Below are positions 42,784 to 51,148 of a stretch of 64,000 bases of DNA, piece after piece. Source of the stretch: Pseudotabrizicola sp051200875 (lineage in GTDB: Bacteria; Pseudomonadota; Alphaproteobacteria; Rhodobacterales; Rhodobacteraceae). Position 1 is the stretch's first letter. The number at the start of each line of letters is the position of its first letter. Below the pieces are notes generated by a model. It was not told the origin of the DNA. It worked only from the letters and a program-made list of their open reading frames with translations, and searched no databases. The stretch lies in contig NZ_CP195191.1 of the NCBI RefSeq assembly GCF_051200875.1, positions 3,100,001 through 3,164,000 of the forward strand, in the 5' to 3' direction. A program made the translations under genes and the position numbers.

Positions 42784-43680
42784 ATGGCAAAAACAGCATT
42801 GATTCTGGGCGCATCAGGAAGTTTCGGCGGGGCGATGGCGCGTGAACTTGAATCGTCAGGTTGGACTGTTCGGCGATGGAAACGCGGAACCGACATGGTC
42901 GCGGCGGCAGAAGGGGCCGATTTGATCGTCAACGGTTTGAACCCGCCGAATTATCATAACTGGTCGGAACTGATCCCAAAGATTACGTCCGATGTGTTGG
43001 CTGCGGCGAAGGCAAGCGGGGCAACCGTCTTTGTGCCGGGGAATGTCTATCCCTTGGGCAAAGAACCTGCCCCGTGGTCGGCAGAAACGCGGCATCGGCC
43101 GGTAAGCCGGAAGGGCGCAATCCGGGCGGCGATGGAAAGCAGATATCGCACGGCGGCAGAGGCCGGCGAAGCAAAAGTCATCTTGTTGTGTGCAGGGGAT
43201 TTCTTGGGAACCGATCCGCGGCTGGCGATCAATCAGGTGATGTTGCGCCCCGTGGCCAAGGGCCGTGTCAGTACCCTTGGCGCCCCTGACGTTCGGCACG
43301 CATATGCCTATTTGCCTGATATGGCCCGGGCAGCCGTTTCGCTTTTGGCGCGAGACGATCTTCCTGCCTATCTCGACGTTCCCTTTCCCGGTCACAGCTT
43401 TACGACCGCCGAACTGGCCGCGATCGTCGAAAGGCTGACTGGGCGTCGAACCGTCATTTCCAGATTTCCGATATGGGTCTTTGCGGTGCTTTCGCCTTTT
43501 TGGGAGATGGCGCGAGAACTGCAAGAAATGTTGTATCTTTATGAGCACCCCCATTGGATGGAGGCGCGTACCCTCCGCCGCTGGGTGCCGGACTTCAGCG
43601 AAACGCCGCTTGAGACCGTTGTCGCGCGATTGCTGGCGGCAAAAGGTATTCAGTCTTCGAATTCAACCCAGATGGGATGA
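42784..43680 (+). CDS. NAD(P)-dependent epimerase/dehydratase-like (atypical SDR)
   Basis: 298 residues with an N-terminal Rossmann fold whose glycine motif is LGASGSFGGAMARELE. The central region VFVPGNVYPLGKEPAPW and later AYLPDMARAAVSLL resemble extended/atypical SDR proteins. Cytoplasmic oxidoreductase or NAD-binding protein of unknown substrate. GGGAG lies 9 bases from ATG 42784; the longer frame to 42727 is unnecessary. Probably controlled by the divergent LysR protein. Confidence 0.85.
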   Translation: MAKTALILGASGSFGGAMARELESSGWTVRRWKRGTDMVAAAEGADLIVNGLNPPNYHNWSELIPKITSDVLAAAKASGATVFVPGNVYPLGKEPAPWSAETRHRPVSRKGAIRAAMESRYRTAAEAGEAKVILLCAGDFLGTDPRLAINQVMLRPVAKGRVSTLGAPDVRHAYAYLPDMARAAVSLLARDDLPAYLDVPFPGHSFTTAELAAIVERLTGRRTVISRFPIWVFAVLSPFWEMARELQEMLYLYEHPHWMEARTLRRWVPDFSETPLETVVARLLAAKGIQSSNSTQMG

Positions 43681-44732
43681 TGCCTTGCGCCCTCTGGTCG
43701 TGGCTCTGTCCGGCTGTCAGTGATGGTCAAGGACGCGTCGGGCAGAATATAGGCCGTTCGCAAGGTGCCGACTTGGCCGCCATAATCCGATGTGTCGCCC
43801 ATCAAAGGAGAGTGCAGGCGAGGATCGCTTAAAAGCGCCCGAATTGGTGCGTGATCCCCATCGCCCTTTTCTGGGTCCACATTGCCTTGTCCGATCAGGG
43901 CGAAGGAAGTGGTCGGCGGATCAAATGGAACCTTGCCGTCCAGAAACAAGGTCCAGAACCGAGTTTCATCAGCGTTCCGTTTGCCATTGCGATCTTCTGG
44001 CCCGTCAAATGCCGGGGTTGTTGCATGCCACGTCAAAAGCGAGAGGTGTCGCCCAGAATCCAACAGAATGGCTGTCTGGTGATGGCCGTTCGTCGACAGC
44101 TTGAGGATTTCAACCGCGCCTTCGGGAAGGGGCGGCAAATGGGCCTTGGGCAGATCTTTCCAAAGCAAGTCAGAAAAATCCTTTCCCTGATCGGCGAGGA
44201 TCGGAAATCGCGACAGGATGGCCATGGCACCTTGCCCCGGGAACTGGCCAAAACCTTGGGAATCACGTGCTTCATCGACCCTGCCATTTCCATCCAGATC
44301 ATAACCGGTTGGGACGCCCGCATTTGACCGGAGTGGAAGCAAATACGGGTAAGGGGCTGGCAAGCGATTGTTCAGCGCCGTCAAGGCGATTGCACTGGTG
44401 TCAAAATCAAATCCCGACAGAACAAGGATGTCGGCATCAAGTGCGGTTATCGCAGATACGACGGTCACGATATCGGGCTTGGAGCCACGCATGGCATCCT
44501 GGGCCAGCAGTCCCGGCCCGCGGCGTTGCAAATCGGCGTTCCAAAACCCCAATCGTACAGGGTCAGCACCAGCAGCATGGGCAAGCGCAGACAGGAGCAG
44601 GGCAAGGCTTATGCGGTGGCCAAACCGTTTTCTTCTGCCCGGTCGTTGGCCCGGCGTGCTTCTCTGATCATCTCGGCGATGCGCCCAATGGCAATGCCGC
44701 GCATGAAGAGGCTTGCCGGAAGGAAAGACCAT
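43650..44732 (-). CDS. Endonuclease/exonuclease/phosphatase-fold secreted protein
   Basis: The mature domain begins near VRLGFWNADLQRRGPGLLA and continues with ILVLSGFDFDTSAIALTAL, GVPTGYDLDGNGRVDEARD and AILSRFPIL, a recurrent secreted EEP-fold group. A signal-like segment (SLALLLSALAHAAGA) precedes it. The start is unclear: no ATG, GTG or TTG lies in frame between 44732 and the signal segment, so either a 40-residue basic extension overlaps the upstream gene by 124 bases, or a non-standard start (ATA or CTG near 44605) is used. It is convergent with the SDR gene and overlaps its last 31 bases. Confidence 0.72.
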   Translation of the reverse strand: MVFPSGKPLHARHCHWAHRRDDQRSTPGQRPGRRKRFGHRISLALLLSALAHAAGADPVRLGFWNADLQRRGPGLLAQDAMRGSKPDIVTVVSAITALDADILVLSGFDFDTSAIALTALNNRLPAPYPYLLPLRSNAGVPTGYDLDGNGRVDEARDSQGFGQFPGQGAMAILSRFPILADQGKDFSDLLWKDLPKAHLPPLPEGAVEILKLSTNGHHQTAILLDSGRHLSLLTWHATTPAFDGPEDRNGKRNADETRFWTLFLDGKVPFDPPTTSFALIGQGNVDPEKGDGDHAPIRALLSDPRLHSPLMGDTSDYGGQVGTLRTAYILPDASLTITDSRTEPRPEGARHHPIWVEFED

Positions 44733-45445
44733 GCTGTGACTGTCCAGACCAAGGTTTGCGATGAGGTCACCTCGAACGGGTTCGCGGATGGTGACGAGAG
44801 TGTAACGACAAACGGAATGGCGAAGGGTAACAGAAAACCCAAGGCAATGTTGATGCGTCCATCGCGCTCAAGCCGCAGCACCACATCGCCGCCGGCTGAT
44901 GGGTCAAAGGTCGGAAGATTGATCCAGACGTTAAAGGGGCGCGATTTCTGTGGCCAGCCGCCAAAGCGCAGCGTGGCGACGAATACGGAAAGACAGATCA
45001 GCGAGGTTAAATATGCTACCCCGGCGGCTTGGCGCACCATATCCACATGGCTTGCATTCGAACCGTCGGTCAAGGTCAGAGTCACCAGGCGCACAGGCGA
45101 ATAGGGGAAGTCCATCGCGCGGCCAATCAGGTAACCAACGGCGTGAACGAATTCGGTCAGGCTGGTCGGATTCTGAAGCCCGGCCTGAAGCAAGGTAAGG
45201 CCAAGGACGGTCAGGAATAACATCAGAAAGCGCAGCCGGTTGAACGGAGGCGCATCCCGAAATTCGATAACCGTTGGGAATTCCGCATTATATTCGGCAA
45301 AGACCAGTGCCCCGGCAAACAGGGCAAAAAGCGCAACCAATTGCTTGGTGTCGCCCGTGATGCCTGGAAGCAGAAACGAGGGTGCCGTGATCACGACCAC
45401 CACAAGAAACGCCCGCACCAATGCCCCGGAAACCCGTGAACCCAC
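44609..45445 (-). CDS. Membrane protein of unknown function
   Basis: 278 residues from a GTG at 45445, chosen for the strong SD AAGGAAGG about 10 bases upstream. About five or six hydrophobic helices: ALVRAFLVVVVITAPSFLLP, LVALFALFAGALVFA, FLMLFLTVLGLTLLQ, VAYLTSLICLSVFVATL, and INIALGFLLPFAIPFVVTL. No family recognised. It overlaps the following EEP gene. Alternative upstream starts in the same frame reach 45544. Confidence 0.68.
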   Translation of the reverse strand: MGSRVSGALVRAFLVVVVITAPSFLLPGITGDTKQLVALFALFAGALVFAEYNAEFPTVIEFRDAPPFNRLRFLMLFLTVLGLTLLQAGLQNPTSLTEFVHAVGYLIGRAMDFPYSPVRLVTLTLTDGSNASHVDMVRQAAGVAYLTSLICLSVFVATLRFGGWPQKSRPFNVWINLPTFDPSAGGDVVLRLERDGRINIALGFLLPFAIPFVVTLSSPSANPFEVTSSQTLVWTVTAWSFLPASLFMRGIAIGRIAEMIREARRANDRAEENGLATA

Positions 45446-45657
45446 AGTCGTCTTACCTTCCTTGCGGCCGGCATCCGTACTTTGCGGAAGCCTTTTGCCG
45501 TCGATCCCGCCCACTTTGTGGCGGACTGCCTCAATCCTGCCCAATTTGTGCCTTCTTTCGCTTGCCCGAGCAATCCGTTCGGATAGTTTCCTGTGGCATT
45601 AAGGCACTTTCGGGGAAAAACTGTCGCCGGATTGCATCAATCTTGAGCCAAGAAAAA

Positions 45658-45677
45658 GGCCGCCCCAAGGGGCGGCC
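45658..45677 (-). terminator. Intrinsic terminator of leuD
   Basis: GGCCGCCCC-AA-GGGGCGGCC, nine pairs, followed on the minus strand by TTTTTCTT. It lies 25 bases beyond the leuD stop. Confidence 0.85.
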
Positions 45678-45701
45678 CAAGATATTGTGTGTGTTGGGTT
45701 A

Positions 45702-46307
45702 TTAGGCCCAAGGACGCAACGCGGCGTTCTTTGCCTCGAAGCTGTCGATCGAGGCAGCCTTTTCCAGAGTCAGGCCAATATCGTCCAGCCCGTTGATCAG
45801 GCAGTGCTTGCGGAACGGGTCCACGTCAAAGCCGATCTTGGTGCCGTCTGACAGCGTAATGGTCTGATCTTCAAGGCTGACTTCGATTCGGGCGTTCGAT
45901 CCCTTTTCGGCGTCCTTCATGCACAGGTCGCGCTCTGCCTCGGGCAGGACGATCGGCAGAATGCCATTCTTGAAGCAGTTGTTGTAGAAGATGTCGGCAA
46001 AGCTGGTCGAGATCACACAGCGAATACCGAAGTCGGCGATGGCCCAAGGCGCATGTTCGCGCGATGAGCCGCAGCCGAAGTTATCGCCGGCAACAAGGAT
46101 CTGCGCATCGCGGTACTGCGGCTTGTTCAGGACGAAATCGGCGATTTCGTTGCCTTGGCGGTCATAGCGCATCTCGTCGAACAGGTTCACCCCAAGGCCC
46201 GACCGCTTGATGGTCTTCAGGAATTGCTTGGGAATGATCATGTCGGTGTCGATGTTGACCAGCGGCATGGGGGCGGCGATGCCCGAGAGAGTGGTAAACT
46301 TATCCAT
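45702..46307 (-). CDS. leuD: 3-isopropylmalate dehydratase small subunit
   Basis: 201 residues, the swivelling domain of isopropylmalate isomerase. Signatures are PLVNIDTDMIIPKQFLKTI at the start and GDNFGCGSSREHAPWAIAD. With LeuC it converts 2- to 3-isopropylmalate. It lies 15 bases downstream of leuC on the same strand and ends in a strong terminator, so leuC-leuD form a two-gene operon. Confidence 0.97.
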   Translation of the reverse strand: MDKFTTLSGIAAPMPLVNIDTDMIIPKQFLKTIKRSGLGVNLFDEMRYDRQGNEIADFVLNKPQYRDAQILVAGDNFGCGSSREHAPWAIADFGIRCVISTSFADIFYNNCFKNGILPIVLPEAERDLCMKDAEKGSNARIEVSLEDQTITLSDGTKIGFDVDPFRKHCLINGLDDIGLTLEKAASIDSFEAKNAALRPWA

Positions 46308-46322
46308 GTTCGTTGCCTTTCC

Positions 46323-47750
46323 TCAGACCGTCTCGCCCATCATTTCGCGCACATCGGTCAGGTGACCGGTGATGGCGGCGGCGGCGGCCATGGCGGGGCT
46401 CATCAAGTGGGTGCGGCCCTTATAGCCCTGACGACCTTCGAAGTTGCGGTTCGACGTCGAGGCGCAGCGCTCGCCCGGGGCCAGTTGGTCCGGGTTCATC
46501 GCAAGGCACATCGAGCAGCCCGCCAGACGCCATTCGAAACCGGCATCGATGAAGATCTGTGCCAGACCCTCTTCTTCGGCTTGGGCGCGGACAAGGCCCG
46601 AACCCGGCACGACCATGGCGCGCAGGCCGTCCTTGATCTTCTTACCCTTCAGCACGGCAGCAGCAGCGCGCAGATCTTCGATCCGGCCATTGGTGCAAGA
46701 GCCGATGAACACGGTGTCGATCTTGATGTCGGTCAGCTTTTGACCGGCGGTCAGACCCATATAGTCGATCGAACGCTTTGCAGCCTCGACCTTGCCACCG
46801 GTAAAGCTTTCCGGAGCAGGAACGGTTGCGGTGATCGGCAGCACGTCTTCGGGCGAGGTGCCCCAAGTGACGACCGGAGCGATGTCTTCGCCCTTGATGG
46901 TGATGACCTTGTCGAAATGCGCGCCTTCATCGGTGAAGAGCGTCTTCCAATAGGCCATTGCGGCTTCCCACTTGGCACCCTTCGGAGCGTGCGGGCGGCC
47001 CATGCAATAGGCAAAGGTCTTTTCATCGGGCGCGATCAAGCCGGCGCGGGCGCCGCCTTCGATGGCCATGTTGCAGACCGTCATCCGGCCTTCCATCGAC
47101 AGTTCGCGGATCGCTTGGCCGCAGTATTCGATGACATAGCCGGTGCCGCCAGCGGTGCCGGTGGCGCCGATGACCGACAGGGTGATGTCCTTGGCGGTGA
47201 CGCCGGGGCGCAGCGACCCGGTGATTTCCACCTTCATGTTTTTAGACTTCTTCTGGATCAGCGTTTGCGTCGCCAGAACGTGTTCAACTTCCGAGGTGCC
47301 GATGCCATGGGCCAGTGCGCCGAAGGCACCGTGGGTCGCGGTATGCGAGTCACCGCAAACCACGGTCATGCCCGGCAGCGTCCAGCCCTGTTCGGGGCCG
47401 ACGATGTGGACGATGCCCTGACGGACGTCAGACACCGGGTAGTAGTTGATGCCGAAATCCTTGGCATTCTTGTCCAGCGCCTCGACCTGAATGCGCGATT
47501 CTTCGGTCATGGTCGCGGCATTGGCGCGGTCCAGCGTTGTCGGGACGTTGTGGTCCGGCACAGCGATGGTCTTCTCTGGTGCGCGCACTTTGCGGCCCGA
47601 CATGCGCAGGCCTTCGAACGCCTGCGGGCTGGTCACTTCGTGAACCAGATGGCGGTCAATATACAGCAGGCAGGTGCCGTCTTCGGCTTGGTGGACGACG
47701 TGGTCGTCCCAGATCTTGTCATAGAGCGTACGAGGAGCCATGGCTCTCAC
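46323..47750 (-). CDS. leuC: 3-isopropylmalate dehydratase large subunit
   Basis: 475 residues, aconitase-like catalytic subunit with a 4Fe-4S cluster. Cluster cysteines lie in FIGSCTNGRIEDLRAAA and in GCSMCLAMNPDQLAPGE. Also visible are ICGDSHTATHGAFGALAHG-type residues (VCGDSHTATHGAFGAL here). Start at 47750 with AGGTGAGAG upstream. It is followed by leuD after 15 bases. No leucine-rich leader peptide was found in the 193 bases before it. Confidence 0.97.
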   Translation of the reverse strand: MRAMAPRTLYDKIWDDHVVHQAEDGTCLLYIDRHLVHEVTSPQAFEGLRMSGRKVRAPEKTIAVPDHNVPTTLDRANAATMTEESRIQVEALDKNAKDFGINYYPVSDVRQGIVHIVGPEQGWTLPGMTVVCGDSHTATHGAFGALAHGIGTSEVEHVLATQTLIQKKSKNMKVEITGSLRPGVTAKDITLSVIGATGTAGGTGYVIEYCGQAIRELSMEGRMTVCNMAIEGGARAGLIAPDEKTFAYCMGRPHAPKGAKWEAAMAYWKTLFTDEGAHFDKVITIKGEDIAPVVTWGTSPEDVLPITATVPAPESFTGGKVEAAKRSIDYMGLTAGQKLTDIKIDTVFIGSCTNGRIEDLRAAAAVLKGKKIKDGLRAMVVPGSGLVRAQAEEEGLAQIFIDAGFEWRLAGCSMCLAMNPDQLAPGERCASTSNRNFEGRQGYKGRTHLMSPAMAAAAAITGHLTDVREMMGETV

Positions 47751-47822
47751 CTATTCTTTGGATGGCTTTGGAAAAGGATCGTCAATTGCGCGGCATTTCG
47801 GGCGCGCTGGCACCCGGCCGCA

Positions 47823-47915
47823 TCAAAGGCGGGCAAGGATGTTGCGGGTCATGCCGAAAAAGCGGGCTGGCAGCCGCGCATGATCGGTGATGTTGAAATA
47901 GATGAACCCGTGCAT
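47823..47915 (-). CDS. Possible small ORF upstream of leuC
   Basis: 30 residues: MHGFIYFNITDHARLPARFF then GMTRNILARL, in the 193-base gap between the MscS gene and leuC, reading towards leuC. Composition is protein-like, but there is no convincing SD. It has three Leu only, so it is not an obvious leucine attenuator peptide. Confidence 0.25.
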   Translation of the reverse strand: MHGFIYFNITDHARLPARFFGMTRNILARL

Positions 47916-47943
47916 GGCCCGCGATATACGCCCGAATCCCCTT

Positions 47944-49284
47944 TCAGGCAAGCGATCCGGCAGAGCTGTCGCGCTCGACCTTTAGCTTCTCGTTCAGGAC
48001 GCGCACTTCGCGCTGCGGGAAGGGGATAGAGATATCATTCGCCTTGAACGCATCCCAAAGAGACAGGAAGACTTCAGAGCGGATATTGGCCAGACCGGCG
48101 GTTGGATCGGTGATCCAGAAACGCAGGACATAGTCGACCGAGTTGTCGCCAAAGCCCGTGACATGGCAGACCGCTGGCTTGGACTTCAGAACACGGTTTA
48201 CTTTCTCTGCGGCCTCGATGGCGACCTTTCGCACCAGATAGGGGTCGTCGTGATATGAGGTGCCAAAGGCGATTTCGATACGGACGAAATCATTGGAATG
48301 CGACCAGTTCACCACTTGTCCGGTGATCAGGTCTTCATTGGGGATCAGGTATTCCTTGCCATCGCGGGTGACGACGCTGACATAGCGTGCGCCAAGGCTT
48401 TCGATCCAGCCAAAGGTATCGCCCAGACTGATCACATCCCCCGGTTTGATCGATTTGTCCAAGAGGATGATCATGCCCGAGACGAGGTTGGACACCACCT
48501 TTTGCAGGCCAAAGCCAAGGCCCACACCGATAGCACCAGACAGAACCGCAAGGCCGGTCAGATCAAATCCTACGGCCTTCAGACCGATGAAAAAGGCCGC
48601 GCCATAGGCCGCAATCTGCATAAGTTTGACCACAAGAACCTGAACCGAAGGGCTGATTTCGTCATTCTTGCGAATGCGGTTTGCGGCCCCTGTTGTCAGC
48701 AGACGTGCCGCCGTCACCAAGGCGCCAGTGACGATCAGTGCCTTTGCGATTGTCAGCGCTGAAAGCCGAAAATCACCAAATGTGACGGCGACCGAGTCAA
48801 GGAACTGGGTAAAGATCTCAAGGAACCCAAGGTAAAGAAGCGTGACATAGACCCAAGCGCCCCAAGTCACGATCCTCCGAAGGAAGCGGTTCTTGATCAA
48901 CCGGGCCGTCAATCCGATCAAAAGCCAAGCGGTTCCGATCGTCGCGGCCAATTCCACGATATAGCGCCGCGATGGAAAGGGGTTGATCATCGAGATCACC
49001 ACAACCGCAGACCATGCAAGCAGAATGAACAAGATCCCGCGCAGGCGCTTGCGCAGCGTGATGATCGTACGGGCCTGCCATGGCTTTAACTCTGCATGGC
49101 TACGCGCCCAGTCATCGACCTTTGGAGACAGCCATTTCGCCCCAAGATGGGCGACTGCAAACAGGGTAAGAACAATAGCAACCTGCCACAGTCGGTAAGG
49201 TTGAAGCAGCGATATGGCAAAGCCCTGAATTTGCTTTAGCACCTGCTCGGCGCTGGCGATCACTTGCGGGTCGATCAGTTCCAT
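47944..49284 (-). CDS. Mechanosensitive channel, MscS family
   Basis: 446 residues with several extra N-terminal helices before the MscS core. The pore-lining TM3 is AVLSGAIGVGLGFGLQKVVSNL, followed by the beta domain (LDKSIKPGDVISLGDTFGWI) and the C-terminal alpha-beta domain. It releases solutes during hypo-osmotic shock from the inner membrane. GTG 49290 and ATG 49284 are both in frame; GAGG is correctly spaced only for 49284. Confidence 0.93.
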   Translation of the reverse strand: MELIDPQVIASAEQVLKQIQGFAISLLQPYRLWQVAIVLTLFAVAHLGAKWLSPKVDDWARSHAELKPWQARTIITLRKRLRGILFILLAWSAVVVISMINPFPSRRYIVELAATIGTAWLLIGLTARLIKNRFLRRIVTWGAWVYVTLLYLGFLEIFTQFLDSVAVTFGDFRLSALTIAKALIVTGALVTAARLLTTGAANRIRKNDEISPSVQVLVVKLMQIAAYGAAFFIGLKAVGFDLTGLAVLSGAIGVGLGFGLQKVVSNLVSGMIILLDKSIKPGDVISLGDTFGWIESLGARYVSVVTRDGKEYLIPNEDLITGQVVNWSHSNDFVRIEIAFGTSYHDDPYLVRKVAIEAAEKVNRVLKSKPAVCHVTGFGDNSVDYVLRFWITDPTAGLANIRSEVFLSLWDAFKANDISIPFPQREVRVLNEKLKVERDSSAGSLA

Positions 49285-49290
49285 CCGCAC

Positions 49291-49661
49291 CTCATTCTAG
49301 CTGTGTTCAAGGTTAGGTTTGCACAAATGGTCCAATGGATCAAATCCGGGGCGGATTCGCGGGGGTGCGCCAGCAAGGCAACCCGAAGGGCAGAAATGCT
49401 GTAGGGGAGAGGTCGAAACGACCGGCCACCCGCTTTTTTCGGCAGGACACATGGCTGGTTTTCGGGTCGAAGACCCTTAAAACCCTACGGCAAAAACCGT
49501 TTGCTACCATCAAGCCTTGCGAAATGGCGCAATAGAGGTTATGCGCCCGGGCTTTCCCGCCGATCCAAGGTCTGCAATTGTTGAGATTGCAAAACTTGGG
49601 TGATATTCTTTTGGGAGAGGCCCGGCACCGGGGCTTTCATCGGTGTGCAACCAGGAGGACG
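49291..49661. other. Gene-free stretch between mscS and rsfS
   Basis: About 370 bases without a supportable gene. A 66-codon frame at 49335 has no SD and atypical composition. A small stem GGGTC-GAA-GACCC (49464-49476) is the only structure noticed. It holds the promoters of two divergent units. Confidence 0.5.
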
Positions 49662-49724
49662 ATGTCCTGTCTCATTCTGATCCAGCGACCGGATTGCCGG
49701 TCGGTCCGCGGGCAAATCGCATGA
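49662..49724 (+). CDS. Possible leader ORF translationally coupled to rsfS
   Basis: 20 codons (MSCLILIQRPDCRSVRGQIA) directly behind AGGAGG, with only 3 bases between SD and ATG. Its TGA overlaps the rsfS ATG as ATGA. Either this is a leader whose translation delivers ribosomes to rsfS, or the SD serves an in-frame CTG at 49667 in the rsfS frame. Confidence 0.35.
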   Translation: MSCLILIQRPDCRSVRGQIA

Positions 49725-50089
49725 CGGCCCCGGATTTTTCTGCCGAACAGGTTTTGGAAGCCGTTCTCGCCTCTGTCGACGATGACAAGGCAGAGGACAT
49801 CGTGCAGATTGATCTGCGCGGACGGTCCGATGTGGCTGATTACATGGTGATCTGCTCTGGTCGGTCGTCGCGTCAAGTGGCTGCGATTTCCGAAAAACTT
49901 GCGCAACGTCTGAAGGATACCTTCGGCATTGTCTGCAAGATGGAAGGCAAGGAAACCGGCGACTGGGTGCTGATCGACTCGGCCGATGTGATCGTTCATG
50001 TCTTCCGCCCGGAAGTTCGCGATTTCTATCAGCTTGAAAAGATGTGGTTGCCGGCAGGCACTGCTGCGGCGCGCGCGCCAAAGGCCTGA
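49721..50089 (+). CDS. rsfS: Ribosome silencing factor RsfS
   Basis: 122 residues. Family core: LRGRSDVADYMVICSGRSSR then EGKETGDWVLIDSADVIVHV and FRPEVRDFYQLEKMW. RsfS binds L14 (uL14) on the 50S subunit and prevents subunit joining in starvation. The Ala-rich tail after the core is dispensable in the family. Start is uncertain upstream of 49721: the ATG there begins just before the conserved region but lacks its own SD. It overlaps rlmH by one base. Confidence 0.92.
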   Translation: MTAPDFSAEQVLEAVLASVDDDKAEDIVQIDLRGRSDVADYMVICSGRSSRQVAAISEKLAQRLKDTFGIVCKMEGKETGDWVLIDSADVIVHVFRPEVRDFYQLEKMWLPAGTAAARAPKA

Positions 50090-50559
50090 TGCGTGTTCAT
50101 CTTTGCGCTGTTGGCCGGCTGCGGTCTGGGCCAGAGCGCGACCTGATTGACGACTATACCAAGCGGTTTGACCGAACCGGGCGAGGCATGGCGCTTGGCC
50201 CGCTTTTGGAGGTTGAGGTCGAAGACAAAAAGAACTTGGGCATGTCCGCCGAGGCCGAACTATTGGGCCGGGCCATTCCATCGGGTTCCCTTCTGGTGAC
50301 CTTGGATGAACGCGGTAAGGTTCTGAGCAGCCCGGAATTCGCAGCGCAGCTTGAGAATTGGCGAGATGGGGGCCGGCAGGATGTGGCCTTTGTCATCGGT
50401 GGGGCCGATGGCATCGACCCCAGTCTGCGCGATCGCGCGGATTTTTCGATCAGCTTTGGCCGGATGGTCTGGCCGCATATGCTGGTTCGGGTGATGCTTG
50501 CCGAACAACTTTATCGTGCGGCTTCGATTTTGGCGGGTCTTCCGTATCACCGTACCTGA
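50089..50559 (+). CDS. rlmH: 23S rRNA pseudouridine-1915 N3-methyltransferase
   Basis: 156 residues, a minimal SPOUT methyltransferase. The SAM-binding trefoil knot is marked by AFVIGGADGIDPSLRDRADF and the C-terminal HMLVRVMLAEQLYRAASI. It methylates m3-psi-1915 in helix 69 of the assembled ribosome. The start overlaps the rsfS stop in TGATG, the usual rsfS-rlmH arrangement, coupling two 50S-acting proteins. Confidence 0.96.
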   Translation: MRVHLCAVGRLRSGPERDLIDDYTKRFDRTGRGMALGPLLEVEVEDKKNLGMSAEAELLGRAIPSGSLLVTLDERGKVLSSPEFAAQLENWRDGGRQDVAFVIGGADGIDPSLRDRADFSISFGRMVWPHMLVRVMLAEQLYRAASILAGLPYHRT

Positions 50560-50593
50560 AACCGGGGCCAGTTTGCCCCATCGTGGCATGGCT

Positions 50594-51073
50594 TTATATG
50601 CCGCTGGCCCAAGCCAGTTGCTCGGGCGTTTCCACAGCGCAGGGCCGGGCAGAGCGCAACCGCAACAGGGCCGAGTCGGGATCCTCGCCCGCGTCCACCA
50701 TCAGCCGCAGAAGTGCCATGCCAGAGCGTCCGCATCCCCCCATGCAATGCGCCAGAACGCGCCCGCCGTTGGCAAGGATGGCGCGGGCATGGGCCGATGT
50801 GTCAGGCCAAGCTGCGGCGGTTTGGCCCGGTGGCGTTCCAAAATCCGGGATCGGAAGATGCACCCAATGAATGCCGTGCAGCGCAAGGTCTGCGGGCAGA
50901 TCATCTGCGCCCTTGGCGGCAAGTTCTTCGCGTGTGGTCATCGTCAGGACGAGGTCGGGCGACCATTGGACGATGGCGGCCAGATCGGCTTCATAGCGAC
51001 CGCCACGGCCCGGCATTGGACAGATACCCAACTGGCCACGAAGCAAATCAAGTTCTGCAATCTGGAACGGCAT
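50594..51073 (-). CDS. Dual-specificity/tyrosine phosphatase-like protein
   Basis: 159 residues, starting MPFQIAELDLLRG. The P-loop is HCMGGCGRSGM (C-x5-R with the catalytic Cys), and the general-acid region is PIPDFGTPP, both intact. Resembles the CDKN3-like cysteine phosphatase group. Cytoplasmic; substrate unknown. A longer frame reaching 52384 is only the shadow of dnaX. Divergent from dnaX across 75 bases. Confidence 0.85.
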   Translation of the reverse strand: MPFQIAELDLLRGQLGICPMPGRGGRYEADLAAIVQWSPDLVLTMTTREELAAKGADDLPADLALHGIHWVHLPIPDFGTPPGQTAAAWPDTSAHARAILANGGRVLAHCMGGCGRSGMALLRLMVDAGEDPDSALLRLRSARPCAVETPEQLAWASGI

Positions 51074-51148
51074 CCTTGTTCCCTTCTGGTGGACGTTGGC
51101 CCGACTTCGCCCTAGTGTCTGTGTCGATGAAAGACAGCGGACGCCAGA

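Noticed and set aside
46155..48029. A 624-codon plus-strand frame
   Set aside because: Antisense shadow of leuC/leuD with repetitive Gly/Asp/His composition, no SD.
49335..49535. A 66-codon frame between mscS and rsfS
   Set aside because: No SD, no family resemblance and an unusual composition; called gene-free.
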